This document shows positions 37,768 to 44,908 of a DNA stretch of 64,000 nucleotides, piece after piece. Every line of letters starts with the position of its first letter. The first letter of the stretch is position 1. The notes under the pieces were generated by a model that was given only the letters and a program-made list of their open reading frames with translations, was not told the DNA's origin and ran no database searches. Both the position numbers and the translations under genes were made by a program. The stretch lies in the NCBI RefSeq assembly GCF_014681765.1, contig NZ_CP061498.1:868001-932000 (forward strand). Direction: 5' to 3'. This DNA comes from Roseicitreum antarcticum (lineage in GTDB: Bacteria > Pseudomonadota > Alphaproteobacteria > Rhodobacterales > Rhodobacteraceae).

Positions 37768-38289
37768 TCAAAATCGCGATGCCGCTCCGGCGTCGGGCAT
37801 CAAGAACAGATCGGTTGTGGGGGCGGAGGTACCGGCATCACTCAGCATGGCATGGATCTGGCCACGGTGATGTGTCTGGTGGTTGAACATATGCACCAGC
37901 AACACGTCGATGGGGCGCGAGACTTCAGTGCCCAGCACGCCGGAATGCCAACTGAGCGTCCCCACCAGATCATCCGCGCCCAGCCCCGCCGCCCAACGCG
38001 TGATGCGACGGTCGAGGTCCTCCCGCGCGGCGCGCCACGCCGCAAGGCCGGGGAATATCCCGGCGCTGTCTGCCAGCACCACCTCCGGCGCTTGCCCCCC
38101 ACCAAAGCGCGCCATCCAGACCTGATCGGCCCACAAAACGTGGTTCGCCGTCCCCAGGATCGAGCCCCAGAACGCCCCCCGCCCGGCCCGCAGCGCCGCC
38201 TCGTCGAGGCCCCCCATAGCATGGTCCATCTGGCCGTTCTGCCAGGCGTTATAGGCGGCCATGTGGCGGACATAGTCGGGCGTGATCAT
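37768..38289 (-). CDS. DinB-family protein
   Basis: A 173-residue four-helix-bundle protein of the DinB/YfiT type with the expected three-histidine metal site: one in TANHVLWADQ and two in the final helix HMFNHQTHHRGQIH. Family members include bacillithiol or mycothiol transferases; the substrate here is unknown. It lies 46 bp upstream of the acuI start, same strand, so may be co-transcribed. Confidence 0.88.
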   Translation of the reverse strand: MITPDYVRHMAAYNAWQNGQMDHAMGGLDEAALRAGRGAFWGSILGTANHVLWADQVWMARFGGGQAPEVVLADSAGIFPGLAAWRAAREDLDRRITRWAAGLGADDLVGTLSWHSGVLGTEVSRPIDVLLVHMFNHQTHHRGQIHAMLSDAGTSAPTTDLFLMPDAGAASRF

Positions 38290-38429
38290 GACCCGTCCTT
38301 TCTTGCAACCCTGCCGCTCAGTGTCGAAGCGCGACGCCCAAAGATCAATCCCCCATGGTTGCCTGTCTTTTCACCGCACCGCACAATCCCTCTTTTCAAA
38401 CCGCCCATGCATCCCTATATCTGAAGTGT

Positions 38430-38740
38430 CCTTCGGGACTATGGACATAAACGCGCTCGTAATACGCGGATCGGACCCGGGGGCGGTACCCGGCGGCTCC
38501 ACCAAACACCCTTCATTTGGGGGTCATGGGGCCGAAACAGGATCGACGAACGTCTAAAGGGGTTAGCTTTGTCTCGGTGAGGTACCACCGTTACCGGTCC
38601 GAAAAGTACAATTGCAAATGACAATCGTGCTCCGGTTGCAGTTGCTGCGTAAGCAGTAACAAGACCGAAAACTAAGCCCTTGCGCCTAGCAGCGTAAGGC
38701 GGGGTCCGCAGGCACCTGGCAACAGAAGCCTGCACTTCCC
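38430..38740 (+). ncRNA. ssrA: Transfer-messenger RNA, circularly permuted two-piece type
   Basis: The acceptor piece comes first and ends with the encoded CCA at 38502-38504; its 3' strand CGGCTCC pairs with GGGGCCG (38528-38534), which starts the coding piece, and a 5-bp T-arm (CCGGG/CCCGG) precedes it. The tag frame GCA...TAA at 38614-38652 encodes ANDNRAPVAVAA, a normal degradation tag ending AA. A terminal hairpin GCAGGC/GCCTGC closes the 3' end. The outer boundaries are approximate. The 3' hairpin contains the attachment core of the element at 38725-47767. Confidence 0.93.
38725..38737. other. Attachment-site core, ssrA-proximal copy
   Basis: GAAGCCTGCACTT lies in the 3' terminal hairpin of ssrA and recurs exactly at 47755-47767. 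The integrase gene begins 38 bases inside. Integration at the 3' end of ssrA leaves the RNA gene intact. Confidence 0.85.
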
Positions 38741-38775
38741 TTCGCATACATCAAGTATTTGATTACCTTGATTTT

Positions 38776-39849
38776 TCATTTTACAGTTTTCCATTGTTTT
38801 ACAGTTTTGTCCTGCTTGCGTTCTCGCAGTTCACGCAAGACGGCTTGGCCGCCCGCTTTCCGGTCGGCATACCGGCTGTAACGCTCGATCATTTCCACCG
38901 ACATTCCGACCATGTCAGATATTTGCTGTCCGCTGTGCCCGGCCTGCCGAAGCCGGATAACCGCGTTTGCGCGAAGACCGTGCCATACCGCCCCTTCAAG
39001 CTGCGGATATGCCTCGCGTGCCTGATCGAAAATCTTCCACATCTGATTTGCAGTGACGGGCTTCCCGGCGTTTTTTCCGGTTTCTTGTAGCAGGAACGGC
39101 CCGGGCCGTTTTTCCCAACCCTGCATTTCGGCCTCCAATTCCGGGAAGATCGGGCACCACGGCTGAACCCCTGTTTTCTTCTGCGGCAGGTTGAAACCGC
39201 CCTCATCAACATCGGTCCATCCAAGGCGCACTACGTCGCTGATCCGCTGGCCGGTCCAGCGCCCCAGCAGGTAGGCCCTGCGCAACGTGCCGGTGAAATT
39301 ATCATCAGCGATTTTCAGTTGTTCGACCGTCCATGGCCGGTGCCCTTCGCCTTTATCAAAATGCGGAACACCTTGTGTCGGATCTCGGGCGAGTAGATCA
39401 CGCGGCCCCATGGCCCAACGCGACATCGCCCGCAGGGCGTCCAAGGTGTTATTCGCGGTACCCGGACGATCTGCGCCGATCTTTTCGATCAGCGCAAGAA
39501 CATGAGCCGGGCGAAGGCTTGCCGCTGGCAGATCGCCCCAGGCGTTGCGAATGTGCTTCAGGTGGCGGCGGTAGTGTTCCTGCGTACCAGGCGACAGTTT
39601 GCGTGGCAGGCCCGGCCACGCGGTTTCATAGGCGTCGATCAGCGCGCCTATCGTGTCGGTCGGAACTGACCCGCCAGCGCCCTGCGCCTGCCGTATCGCG
39701 TTCCAGAATTCCGGCTTCGTAGGGTCGTTCGGCAAAGGGATGCGCTGCCCGGCGTGGCTGGTCCCCCTGCCCGTCTGAAAATAGAAATACTCGCGCCCGC
39801 GCGAAATAACCTTATGCACGCTTCGGGGCAACGATACCTTAGCTGACAT
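38776..39849 (-). CDS. int: Tyrosine recombinase (integrase)
   Basis: A 357-residue phage-type integrase. It has an N-terminal arm-binding/SAM-like domain (about 60-165) and a catalytic domain with R202 (GRWTGQRISD), K224/225, H290-xx-R293 (WHGLRA), H305 (AGHS) and the nucleophile Y324 (ERYSRYA). The ATG at 39849 has AGGGG upstream and overlaps the AlpA-like gene end by 11 bp. Its last codons coincide with two TTTTACAGTTTT repeats that look like arm-type binding sites. Confidence 0.95.
   Translation of the reverse strand: MSAKVSLPRSVHKVISRGREYFYFQTGRGTSHAGQRIPLPNDPTKPEFWNAIRQAQGAGGSVPTDTIGALIDAYETAWPGLPRKLSPGTQEHYRRHLKHIRNAWGDLPAASLRPAHVLALIEKIGADRPGTANNTLDALRAMSRWAMGPRDLLARDPTQGVPHFDKGEGHRPWTVEQLKIADDNFTGTLRRAYLLGRWTGQRISDVVRLGWTDVDEGGFNLPQKKTGVQPWCPIFPELEAEMQGWEKRPGPFLLQETGKNAGKPVTANQMWKIFDQAREAYPQLEGAVWHGLRANAVIRLRQAGHSGQQISDMVGMSVEMIERYSRYADRKAGGQAVLRELRERKQDKTVKQWKTVK
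38779..38808. repeat. Candidate integrase arm sites at the ssrA end
   Basis: TTTTACAGTTTT occurs at 38779-38790 and 38797-38808, inside the 3' end of int. A related TGTTTTACAGTG lies near the other end (47651-47662). Repeats of this kind near each att site are typical arm-type sites for tyrosine recombinases; binding is inferred. Confidence 0.6.
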
Positions 39850-40087
39850 TTGAAATCCCCTGCATGAACGGATCGGCCTCCGGCCCGGCGGCGCTGGCAC
39901 TTAGCGATGCATCCACCTGCGCCCAATTCCAGCGGACTGAACCGCCTACTCTGATAGGCTTCGGCAGGATGCCGCGTTGCACGAGGTTGTCCACAGTTGA
40001 CACGGACATATCCAATTCCTTCGCCAAGGTTGCCTTGGAGACGTAAGAGGGCGGCCGGTCGCCGGATATGTCCCGTCGCGCCGCCAT
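39839..40087 (-). CDS. AlpA/MerR-like helix-turn-helix excisionase or regulator
   Basis: An 82-residue protein with a winged HTH_17-type domain: YVSKATLAKELDMSVSTVDN, then VQRGILPKPIRVGGSVRWNW. Such small proteins beside an integrase usually act as excisionase or activate integrase expression, as AlpA does in satellites and CP4-like islands. The ATG at 40087 has AAGGTGG upstream. It overlaps the integrase start, so the two are co-translated. Confidence 0.87.
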   Translation of the reverse strand: MAARRDISGDRPPSYVSKATLAKELDMSVSTVDNLVQRGILPKPIRVGGSVRWNWAQVDASLSASAAGPEADPFMQGISNVS

Positions 40088-40279
40088 CAGGCCACCTTGA
40101 AACCAACCGCCCACACAAGCGGGGCAGAAACAAGTCGCTTGGAAGGGGCACATCGCCGGGGCATTTAGCTCTCTCAAAACTTCATGGTTTGTGTCGGTCA
40201 GTGCAGATCGCTTGAAGCCTGCACGTATACTTGAGCCGGAGTCAGCCGGGGCCGCGCTATGCAGCCCCGGCAGTGAGCA

Positions 40280-41749
40280 TTATGCGCCCGAATTTTTGTA
40301 CCAAGAGGCCCACGAGACAAAACGCGCGTCCAGCGCCCAGACACGGCGGAATTCGGTGCCCAAGGTTTCCCAGCCCGGTTTGGATTCGACGCGCGGGGCC
40401 TTGCCGCCATCAAGGAAAGCATGGGCCAAGCCGTCTGCACTGGCCGGGTTGGCGATCAGATACCAAGCGTTCGGGTCGGTCAGTGCCACCTCAACAATAA
40501 TTTCCAGCGCACCCGAAAAGGGGTTCGTATCGCTGGTTTTGGTGGCGTTGATCTCCGCTACAGCCTGTTGGGCGATGGTTTCCAGCGCGGGCGGCACGAT
40601 AATGGCCCACGGCTCGTAGGCGTAGAATTCACCCTGTTGGCCACGCTGGCCGCGCAAGGCTTGGCGGGCGGCTGACAGAGTGGTAAGGCCGGGCGCGCCG
40701 CCGCTTGCAGAAAGGTTGCCATGGTCCGCATGGAACACGGTTTTTCCGTCTGACATAAGGTGCCCAGAGCCATCGTTTGCCAGAAGGGGTTCGACCAGGG
40801 CACGGCGCAAGCGCTCGGTTGCGCCAATGGTCATTTTCTGCGCAATCTGCCCCATCAAGTCCAAATCATCATTTGCGATGGCCTGATTCGACACACGGAA
40901 AAGCGCGCCAAAGTCCCGCGGGGTCGGTTTGAATTCCCCGGTTTCATCAATGGTGACGTGTTTGATTTCGCCACCTTCTCGGACCTCTTGCGGCATCCCG
41001 GAACCCGACAGGCCCAAAAGCTTCGTCTGGCGGTAGCTGTTGGCCTCGACCTCGTGCGACGCGCGCGCAAGGGCCGGCTGAATGCTGGTCATGTTGCGCG
41101 CGACCGTATTGCCGATAGCGCCCTCAAGAACCTGCGCAAAGTCGCTGGTGCTGTGCATCGCCATGCGCACGGCTTCGGCCTCATTGAACGGGCTGCGGCC
41201 ATGGGCGCGGCAATGATGCGCGGCCATTTGCCCGAGTGTCATATTGGCGAATTGCGCACCTTGGCGGGGCGTGTGGCGGCGATCAATGCGGGCGGTCAAG
41301 CCGTCGATCATTGCCGCGCCAAGCCCTGCCAGAGCGTTTACACGGGCGCTGCTCGGTCCGTGGGGGTTGATGCGCACGCGATCTTGTGGACGGCCATGTT
41401 TTTGGTCCATGACCAGCCGCAGAAGGCTTTTCGCCTTGGGAATTTCGCTATCGGAAAGCGCATCATCATCTTCGCCCGCGCCCTCGGCTTCATCGGATTG
41501 ACGCTCCAAAAGCGCGGCCTGAAACAATTCGCGCAACTCCTTGTCGGGAATGCCGTTGCGTTTGGCATAGGCCAAAAGCCCCTTGATTTCGGAAACAAGG
41601 GCGTCTTCAACGTCCTCCGGCGTCTCCATGTAAGGGGCGACCAAACTTGCCCAAGCGGGCTTGATCCCCTTTTCTTCGAGGCGCATTTGAACCCCGGCCA
41701 AATGGCGCGCGGGAACAGTCCCCGCGTGTTGAAGCTTAAAGTGAAGCAT
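40280..41749 (-). CDS. Major capsid protein, Mu gpT-like
   Basis: A 489-residue protein. The C-terminal two thirds resemble Mu-type major head subunits, with MTLGQMAAHHCRAHG, FKPTPRDFGALFRVSNQAIANDDLDLMGQIAQKM, an HADHGNL segment and a closing FVSWASWYKNSGA. The first 100 or so residues are charged and helical (LLERQSDEAEGAGEDDDALSDSE), consistent with a cleaved scaffold-like segment. The ATG at 41749 lies 14 bp inside the head-protease gene. It is full length, with no frame break. Confidence 0.82.
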   Translation of the reverse strand: MLHFKLQHAGTVPARHLAGVQMRLEEKGIKPAWASLVAPYMETPEDVEDALVSEIKGLLAYAKRNGIPDKELRELFQAALLERQSDEAEGAGEDDDALSDSEIPKAKSLLRLVMDQKHGRPQDRVRINPHGPSSARVNALAGLGAAMIDGLTARIDRRHTPRQGAQFANMTLGQMAAHHCRAHGRSPFNEAEAVRMAMHSTSDFAQVLEGAIGNTVARNMTSIQPALARASHEVEANSYRQTKLLGLSGSGMPQEVREGGEIKHVTIDETGEFKPTPRDFGALFRVSNQAIANDDLDLMGQIAQKMTIGATERLRRALVEPLLANDGSGHLMSDGKTVFHADHGNLSASGGAPGLTTLSAARQALRGQRGQQGEFYAYEPWAIIVPPALETIAQQAVAEINATKTSDTNPFSGALEIIVEVALTDPNAWYLIANPASADGLAHAFLDGGKAPRVESKPGWETLGTEFRRVWALDARFVSWASWYKNSGA

Positions 41750-42356
41750 CTTCGGTTTCCTTTTTTTTGGGTGCGGGCGAAACGGTCGCCCATCCGTTCT
41801 TGCGGGCCAGCTCCAAAAGCTGCGCAGGCGCGGCTTTAAAGCTGAAATAATTGGCGCGGGCCGCGATCTTGGCCCCGCCCGCCCGCTGGATTTTGTCGGC
41901 AAATCGCAGGGAAACCGCTTCTTCAGCGGTCAACCATGTTTCGTCTTTCATCCAGGCCAAAACCCGTTCTACAGGGTGCCCGGTATGGCGCGCATAGGTG
42001 CCAGCATAGCCGAGAGACATCTTGTCCAGCGTGTCAGCGATCTGGCGCAAAAAGTCGGCGGGACCATCGGTAAACACAGATGGTTCATGCAGCATCAAAA
42101 CAGCGGCTTCATGAATTGTGACCTGATAACAGGACACGGCCACCAAACTGGCGGCGCTGGCCGCTATCCCTTCGATATGGCCGGTTACGCGGCCATGACG
42201 TTCAATCGCTGCGGCCATCGCCGCGCCATCAGGGGCGCTGCCCCCCGGCGAATTGATATACAGCGCAACGGCGCCGGGGTTGTCGTCGAGAAAGCGCGAC
42301 AGCTTCACCGCGTCGCCTTCACCGATCACCCCCGAAAGATCATAACGCGCATTCAT
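41736..42356 (-). CDS. ClpP-like head maturation protease
   Basis: A 206-residue serine protease of the ClpP/crotonase fold used by many phages to process capsid precursors. Active-site features: LYINSPGGS (oxyanion region, about 32-40), the nucleophile S67 in GIAASAASLVA, and H90 in LMLHEPS. The start overlaps the previous gene (ATGA) and the end overlaps the capsid gene, a tight protease-capsid cassette. Its partner for processing is presumably the charged N-terminus of the capsid protein. Confidence 0.88.
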   Translation of the reverse strand: MNARYDLSGVIGEGDAVKLSRFLDDNPGAVALYINSPGGSAPDGAAMAAAIERHGRVTGHIEGIAASAASLVAVSCYQVTIHEAAVLMLHEPSVFTDGPADFLRQIADTLDKMSLGYAGTYARHTGHPVERVLAWMKDETWLTAEEAVSLRFADKIQRAGGAKIAARANYFSFKAAPAQLLELARKNGWATVSPAPKKKETEDASL

Positions 42357-42622
42357 TGCCGCGCCCGCCCGCACAGCAAAGCAATCGCGGGCGGCGCGAA
42401 GTCGAAAGGAAATTCGACGGATTTTTTTATCAGCACTTTGCCACCCTCGGCTGTGCGGTCCTTCAAATACAGATTGCACTGATAATAGCGCCGCCCATCG
42501 ACAACACGGGTTGGCTCGATCAGGCTGAACAGGTCCAATTCATGGAACGGCGCGGGAACGGCGACGGTCGCGGAAAAGGTTGGGGGGAGCATGCTCACGG
42601 TCAGGCCCTCAATAAATGCCAT
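42353..42622 (-). CDS. Unrecognised 89-residue protein of the capsid operon
   Basis: No family recognised. The sequence has a hydrophobic N-terminal third and a basic/aromatic middle (VVDGRRYYQCNLYLKDRT), no signal or clear membrane span. It overlaps the upstream gene by 14 bp and the protease start by four (ATGA), so it belongs to the same translational unit. An ATG at 42592 is an alternative start (79 residues). Its position directly before the head protease suggests an assembly or decoration role, but that is only inference. Confidence 0.65.
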   Translation of the reverse strand: MAFIEGLTVSMLPPTFSATVAVPAPFHELDLFSLIEPTRVVDGRRYYQCNLYLKDRTAEGGKVLIKKSVEFPFDFAPPAIALLCGRARQ

Positions 42623-43142
42623 CCATGACCCAAGCGGGCCGGGGGTCATATTCGTTGATCAGATCGAACTCAACGGCACGGGGCAAAACGAACCGCGAAA
42701 CTTCGCTGGCGTTCACCATGACAACGCGCTGCACCTCGGGAGCGTCGGTCTTTTCTGCGATCTGTGCGGCGATATCAGCGAATGTGCCCACAAAAATCGC
42801 GCGGGGCGTCAAATCCTCGAACTTGCGGAACTGGACAAGCGCAACAAACACATCGGTGTCGGGTTGGTCTTGAAAGGCATAGGCCAGCTTGAAGGCCGCG
42901 TTCTCAGCGGCATGACGTGCGCTTTCCACATCGATGCCCCCATCGCTGGTAAACTCCAGCATCATCCGCAGCTCGAACGCATTGCAGACGCTGTAATCCG
43001 CGCGCTTTTTCCCCTTTTCGGACTCGGGGTCGTGAAGCTCTGACAGCGACGTCACAAAAAAGGGCAAGCGGTCATTGTACAGGTAGTTGTCAAACCGTTT
43101 TTCCTCACAGTCTGCCAGATAGATGATTGCACGGCGTTTCAT
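42609..43142 (-). CDS. Unrecognised 177-residue protein of the capsid operon
   Basis: No family recognised. The protein is acidic and aromatic, apparently a single soluble domain (MKRRAIIYLADCEEKRFDNY at the start, AWVMDGIY at the end) with alternating strand-like segments. It is the first gene of the capsid operon after a 154-bp gap, and overlaps the next gene. AAAGGGG lies just upstream of the ATG. An AT-rich stretch before it (43150-43240) may hold the capsid promoter. Confidence 0.72.
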   Translation of the reverse strand: MKRRAIIYLADCEEKRFDNYLYNDRLPFFVTSLSELHDPESEKGKKRADYSVCNAFELRMMLEFTSDGGIDVESARHAAENAAFKLAYAFQDQPDTDVFVALVQFRKFEDLTPRAIFVGTFADIAAQIAEKTDAPEVQRVVMVNASEVSRFVLPRAVEFDLINEYDPRPAWVMDGIY

Positions 43143-43296
43143 GTGTTCCCCTTTCGTGGGATTTTCTCTTCATGAAAAGAGTTAATGAGCATGGCGACTC
43201 CTGTCAAGAAACTCTTTTTTGGAAGTGAAGTTTCAGGGGCTGAAACCCGATGCCACAAAGGCTAGGTAAAGTGGACACCACGCGCCAAGACAGTCG

Positions 43297-43728
43297 CTAA
43301 TGTCGCGCGCTGTCCGTCTGGTTGCTCAAGATGTCTGCTATGCGGTCTAGCTGGCGGGTTGCGCGGCAAAGCGCGTCCGAGAGTTGGTAAGCCACATAAA
43401 GGGCGGCATCGCGGCTTTGCTCACTTCCTTCAAGGTAGCCTTCACTCACCATCGCCCCAAGCGCGTAGGACAAGTGCAAGGCCTCTTGGACCCCGGCGGG
43501 GTGTTTTTTGCCGTTGTCACTCATGAGCTTCAGGGCAGCACGGATAGCCTCTTGGGGATCTGTCGGCAGGCTATCCAGGTACGCTTTCTGCCGGGCGCGT
43601 AGTACTTCGGCGTGCGCGACCGTGCCTCGAAAGAGCGGCTCAACGCACAGGGCGAGGCCCTGGCATTGATCGTTCTCCCATCGCGTCACAGGTTCAGCCA
43701 CCGGATTGCTTTTGTGTTCGACGCTCAT
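43297..43728 (-). CDS. Unrecognised 143-residue helical protein
   Basis: No family recognised. Mostly helical, with LHLSYALGAMVSEGYLEGSE followed by ALYVAYQLSDALCRATRQLD. The stretch AALYVAYQLSDAL is similar to ALIYVAENMARDLNDRL in the next upstream protein (43725-43934), and both follow with hydrophobic/charged helices, so the two may be distant duplicates. Starts inside the stop of that gene (ATGA). Confidence 0.7.
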   Translation of the reverse strand: MSVEHKSNPVAEPVTRWENDQCQGLALCVEPLFRGTVAHAEVLRARQKAYLDSLPTDPQEAIRAALKLMSDNGKKHPAGVQEALHLSYALGAMVSEGYLEGSEQSRDAALYVAYQLSDALCRATRQLDRIADILSNQTDSARH

Positions 43729-43934
43729 TGAATTTCACCCGTGGGAATATTCAGAGAGTCGAGGCGGTCGTTCAAATCGCGGGCCATGTTCTCGGCGACA
43801 TAGATCAGGGCAGCCTGCCCGTGTTGACATTCGGACGCGCCTTGCAGGTACGCGACTGCATTCAGCAGGCCAGACAGGTTACAGGCAACGCTCTGTGCAT
43901 CTTCCAGGTGTTGGCGCAAGGATGGACCAGTCAT
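43725..43934 (-). CDS. Unrecognised 69-residue helical protein
   Basis: No family recognised. Two predicted helices around SLRQHLEDAQSVACNLSGLL and GQAALIYVAENMARDLNDRL. Its start overlaps the preceding stop (ATGA) and its own stop overlaps the next start, so three small genes at 43297-44125 form one translationally coupled unit. Confidence 0.68.
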   Translation of the reverse strand: MTGPSLRQHLEDAQSVACNLSGLLNAVAYLQGASECQHGQAALIYVAENMARDLNDRLDSLNIPTGEIQ

Positions 43935-44125
43935 GCCGCACCCCCGATCAGCTTTTCGCAACGGCGCAGCGCTGACCGGACATAGGACCGGGCTTCGCGT
44001 TCGCTCTGGCTGTAGCCTTGCGGGCGCGCCGTGGCGTCCAGTGCCAGAACAAGCATGTCGCTGATTTCAAACAGGGTTTCAGCAGGCAAGCCGGTATCGG
44101 CCCCTGTCTTGGGGGTGTCGGTCAT
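43931..44125 (-). CDS. Unrecognised 64-residue protein
   Basis: No family recognised. A short helical protein with an Arg-rich second half (REARSYVRSALRRCEKLIGG). AAAGGG lies about seven bases before the ATG. It is the first of three overlapping small genes transcribed away from the RHH regulator pair, 21 bp downstream of the short RHH gene, and probably shares its promoter. Confidence 0.68.
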   Translation of the reverse strand: MTDTPKTGADTGLPAETLFEISDMLVLALDATARPQGYSQSEREARSYVRSALRRCEKLIGGAA

Positions 44126-44146
44126 TCTAATCCCTTTCGGTGTGGG

Positions 44147-44302
44147 TCAGGTGGTTGCGGGTTCTGAGTGACGGTCCATGCGCTCGCGGATTGCGCGGAT
44201 CACTTCGCTGTTCTGCGAAGAACCGTTGATAGCGGCCTGTGCCTCAATCCATTCTTTCAGATCGGCGGGCAGTCGTATGGCGATTGGGCGACAGTCTCTC
44301 AT
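44147..44302 (-). CDS. Arc-family ribbon-helix-helix regulator, 51 residues
   Basis: A very short RHH protein: the strand RPIAIRLPADLKEW, helix A (IEAQAAIN) and helix B (SSQNSEVIRAIRERM) with the N-cap Ser/Asn typical of Arc and Mnt. It reads away from a perfect 14-bp inverted repeat at 44314-44345, only 11 bases from its start, so it is likely to autoregulate. It heads the small-gene operon that runs towards the capsid genes. Confidence 0.8.
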   Translation of the reverse strand: MRDCRPIAIRLPADLKEWIEAQAAINGSSQNSEVIRAIRERMDRHSEPATT

Positions 44303-44313
44303 CGGAACCTCGT

Positions 44314-44345
44314 GATATTACCGTAATTCATATTACGGTAATATC
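44314..44345. promoter_or_regulatory. Perfect 14-bp inverted-repeat operator between divergent RHH genes
   Basis: GATATTACCGTAAT (44314-44327) and ATTACGGTAATATC (44332-44345) are exact inverses around TCAT. The site sits in the 94-bp gap between the two divergent RHH regulators. A partial copy of the flank, GTGATATC, recurs about 30 bases later, close to the plus-strand start. This looks like the control point of the element; which of the two proteins binds is not known. Confidence 0.85.
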
Positions 44346-44396
44346 ATTGACCGTCAAGAATTAAAATCACAGTGATATCAAAAAGAGGAGCGCTAA

Positions 44397-44708
44397 ATGT
44401 CAGATGGTAAGCCGGGGCGAGGTTCCGATCAGTTTGCTTTGAGACTGCCGGACGGTATGCGCGACAGGATCAAGGCTGCCGCCGACACGAACAACCGCAG
44501 CATGAACGCGGAGATTGTTGCGACCCTAGAACGTGCCTATCCGGTCCCAAAGCGGGCCAGCGACTTCGACAAGGTAATCTCGCAGGTGATGGCGGACGGC
44601 GTGACCCGCAGCATTGAGCGACCCGACACCACGGTTTATTTTTCGAAGACCGAAGATGGCCGGGTGATTCTGGACGTTGTTGATAACGCCGAAATTCGGG
44701 ACACCTGA
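44397..44708 (+). CDS. Arc-family ribbon-helix-helix regulator, 103 residues
   Basis: The N-terminal half is an Arc-type RHH domain (DQFALRLPDGMRDRIKAAADTNNRSMNAEIVATLERAY). The C-terminal 50 residues form a second unassigned segment (DTTVYFSKTEDGRVILDVVD) that may be a ligand or dimerisation domain. GAGGAG lies seven bases before the ATG. It faces the 51-residue RHH gene across a strong operator, like a compact genetic switch. Confidence 0.85.
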   Translation: MSDGKPGRGSDQFALRLPDGMRDRIKAAADTNNRSMNAEIVATLERAYPVPKRASDFDKVISQVMADGVTRSIERPDTTVYFSKTEDGRVILDVVDNAEIRDT

Positions 44709-44908
44709 TCACATGAACCGCGCGATCGTCGCCACAACCGGAGAACGTGCGGCGCGGAATCAGCCACCTTTCCAAGCGGAATTGATCCAGCAGATATTGA
44801 AGCCGACCAAGCTATGAGAGACGCAATTAGCAAGCGGCCCTGCGTATCAAACGCAACAAAGGAAGTTGTTACAGATGACCGTGGTTGACTCAATGGTTTA
44901 ATGCCTAA

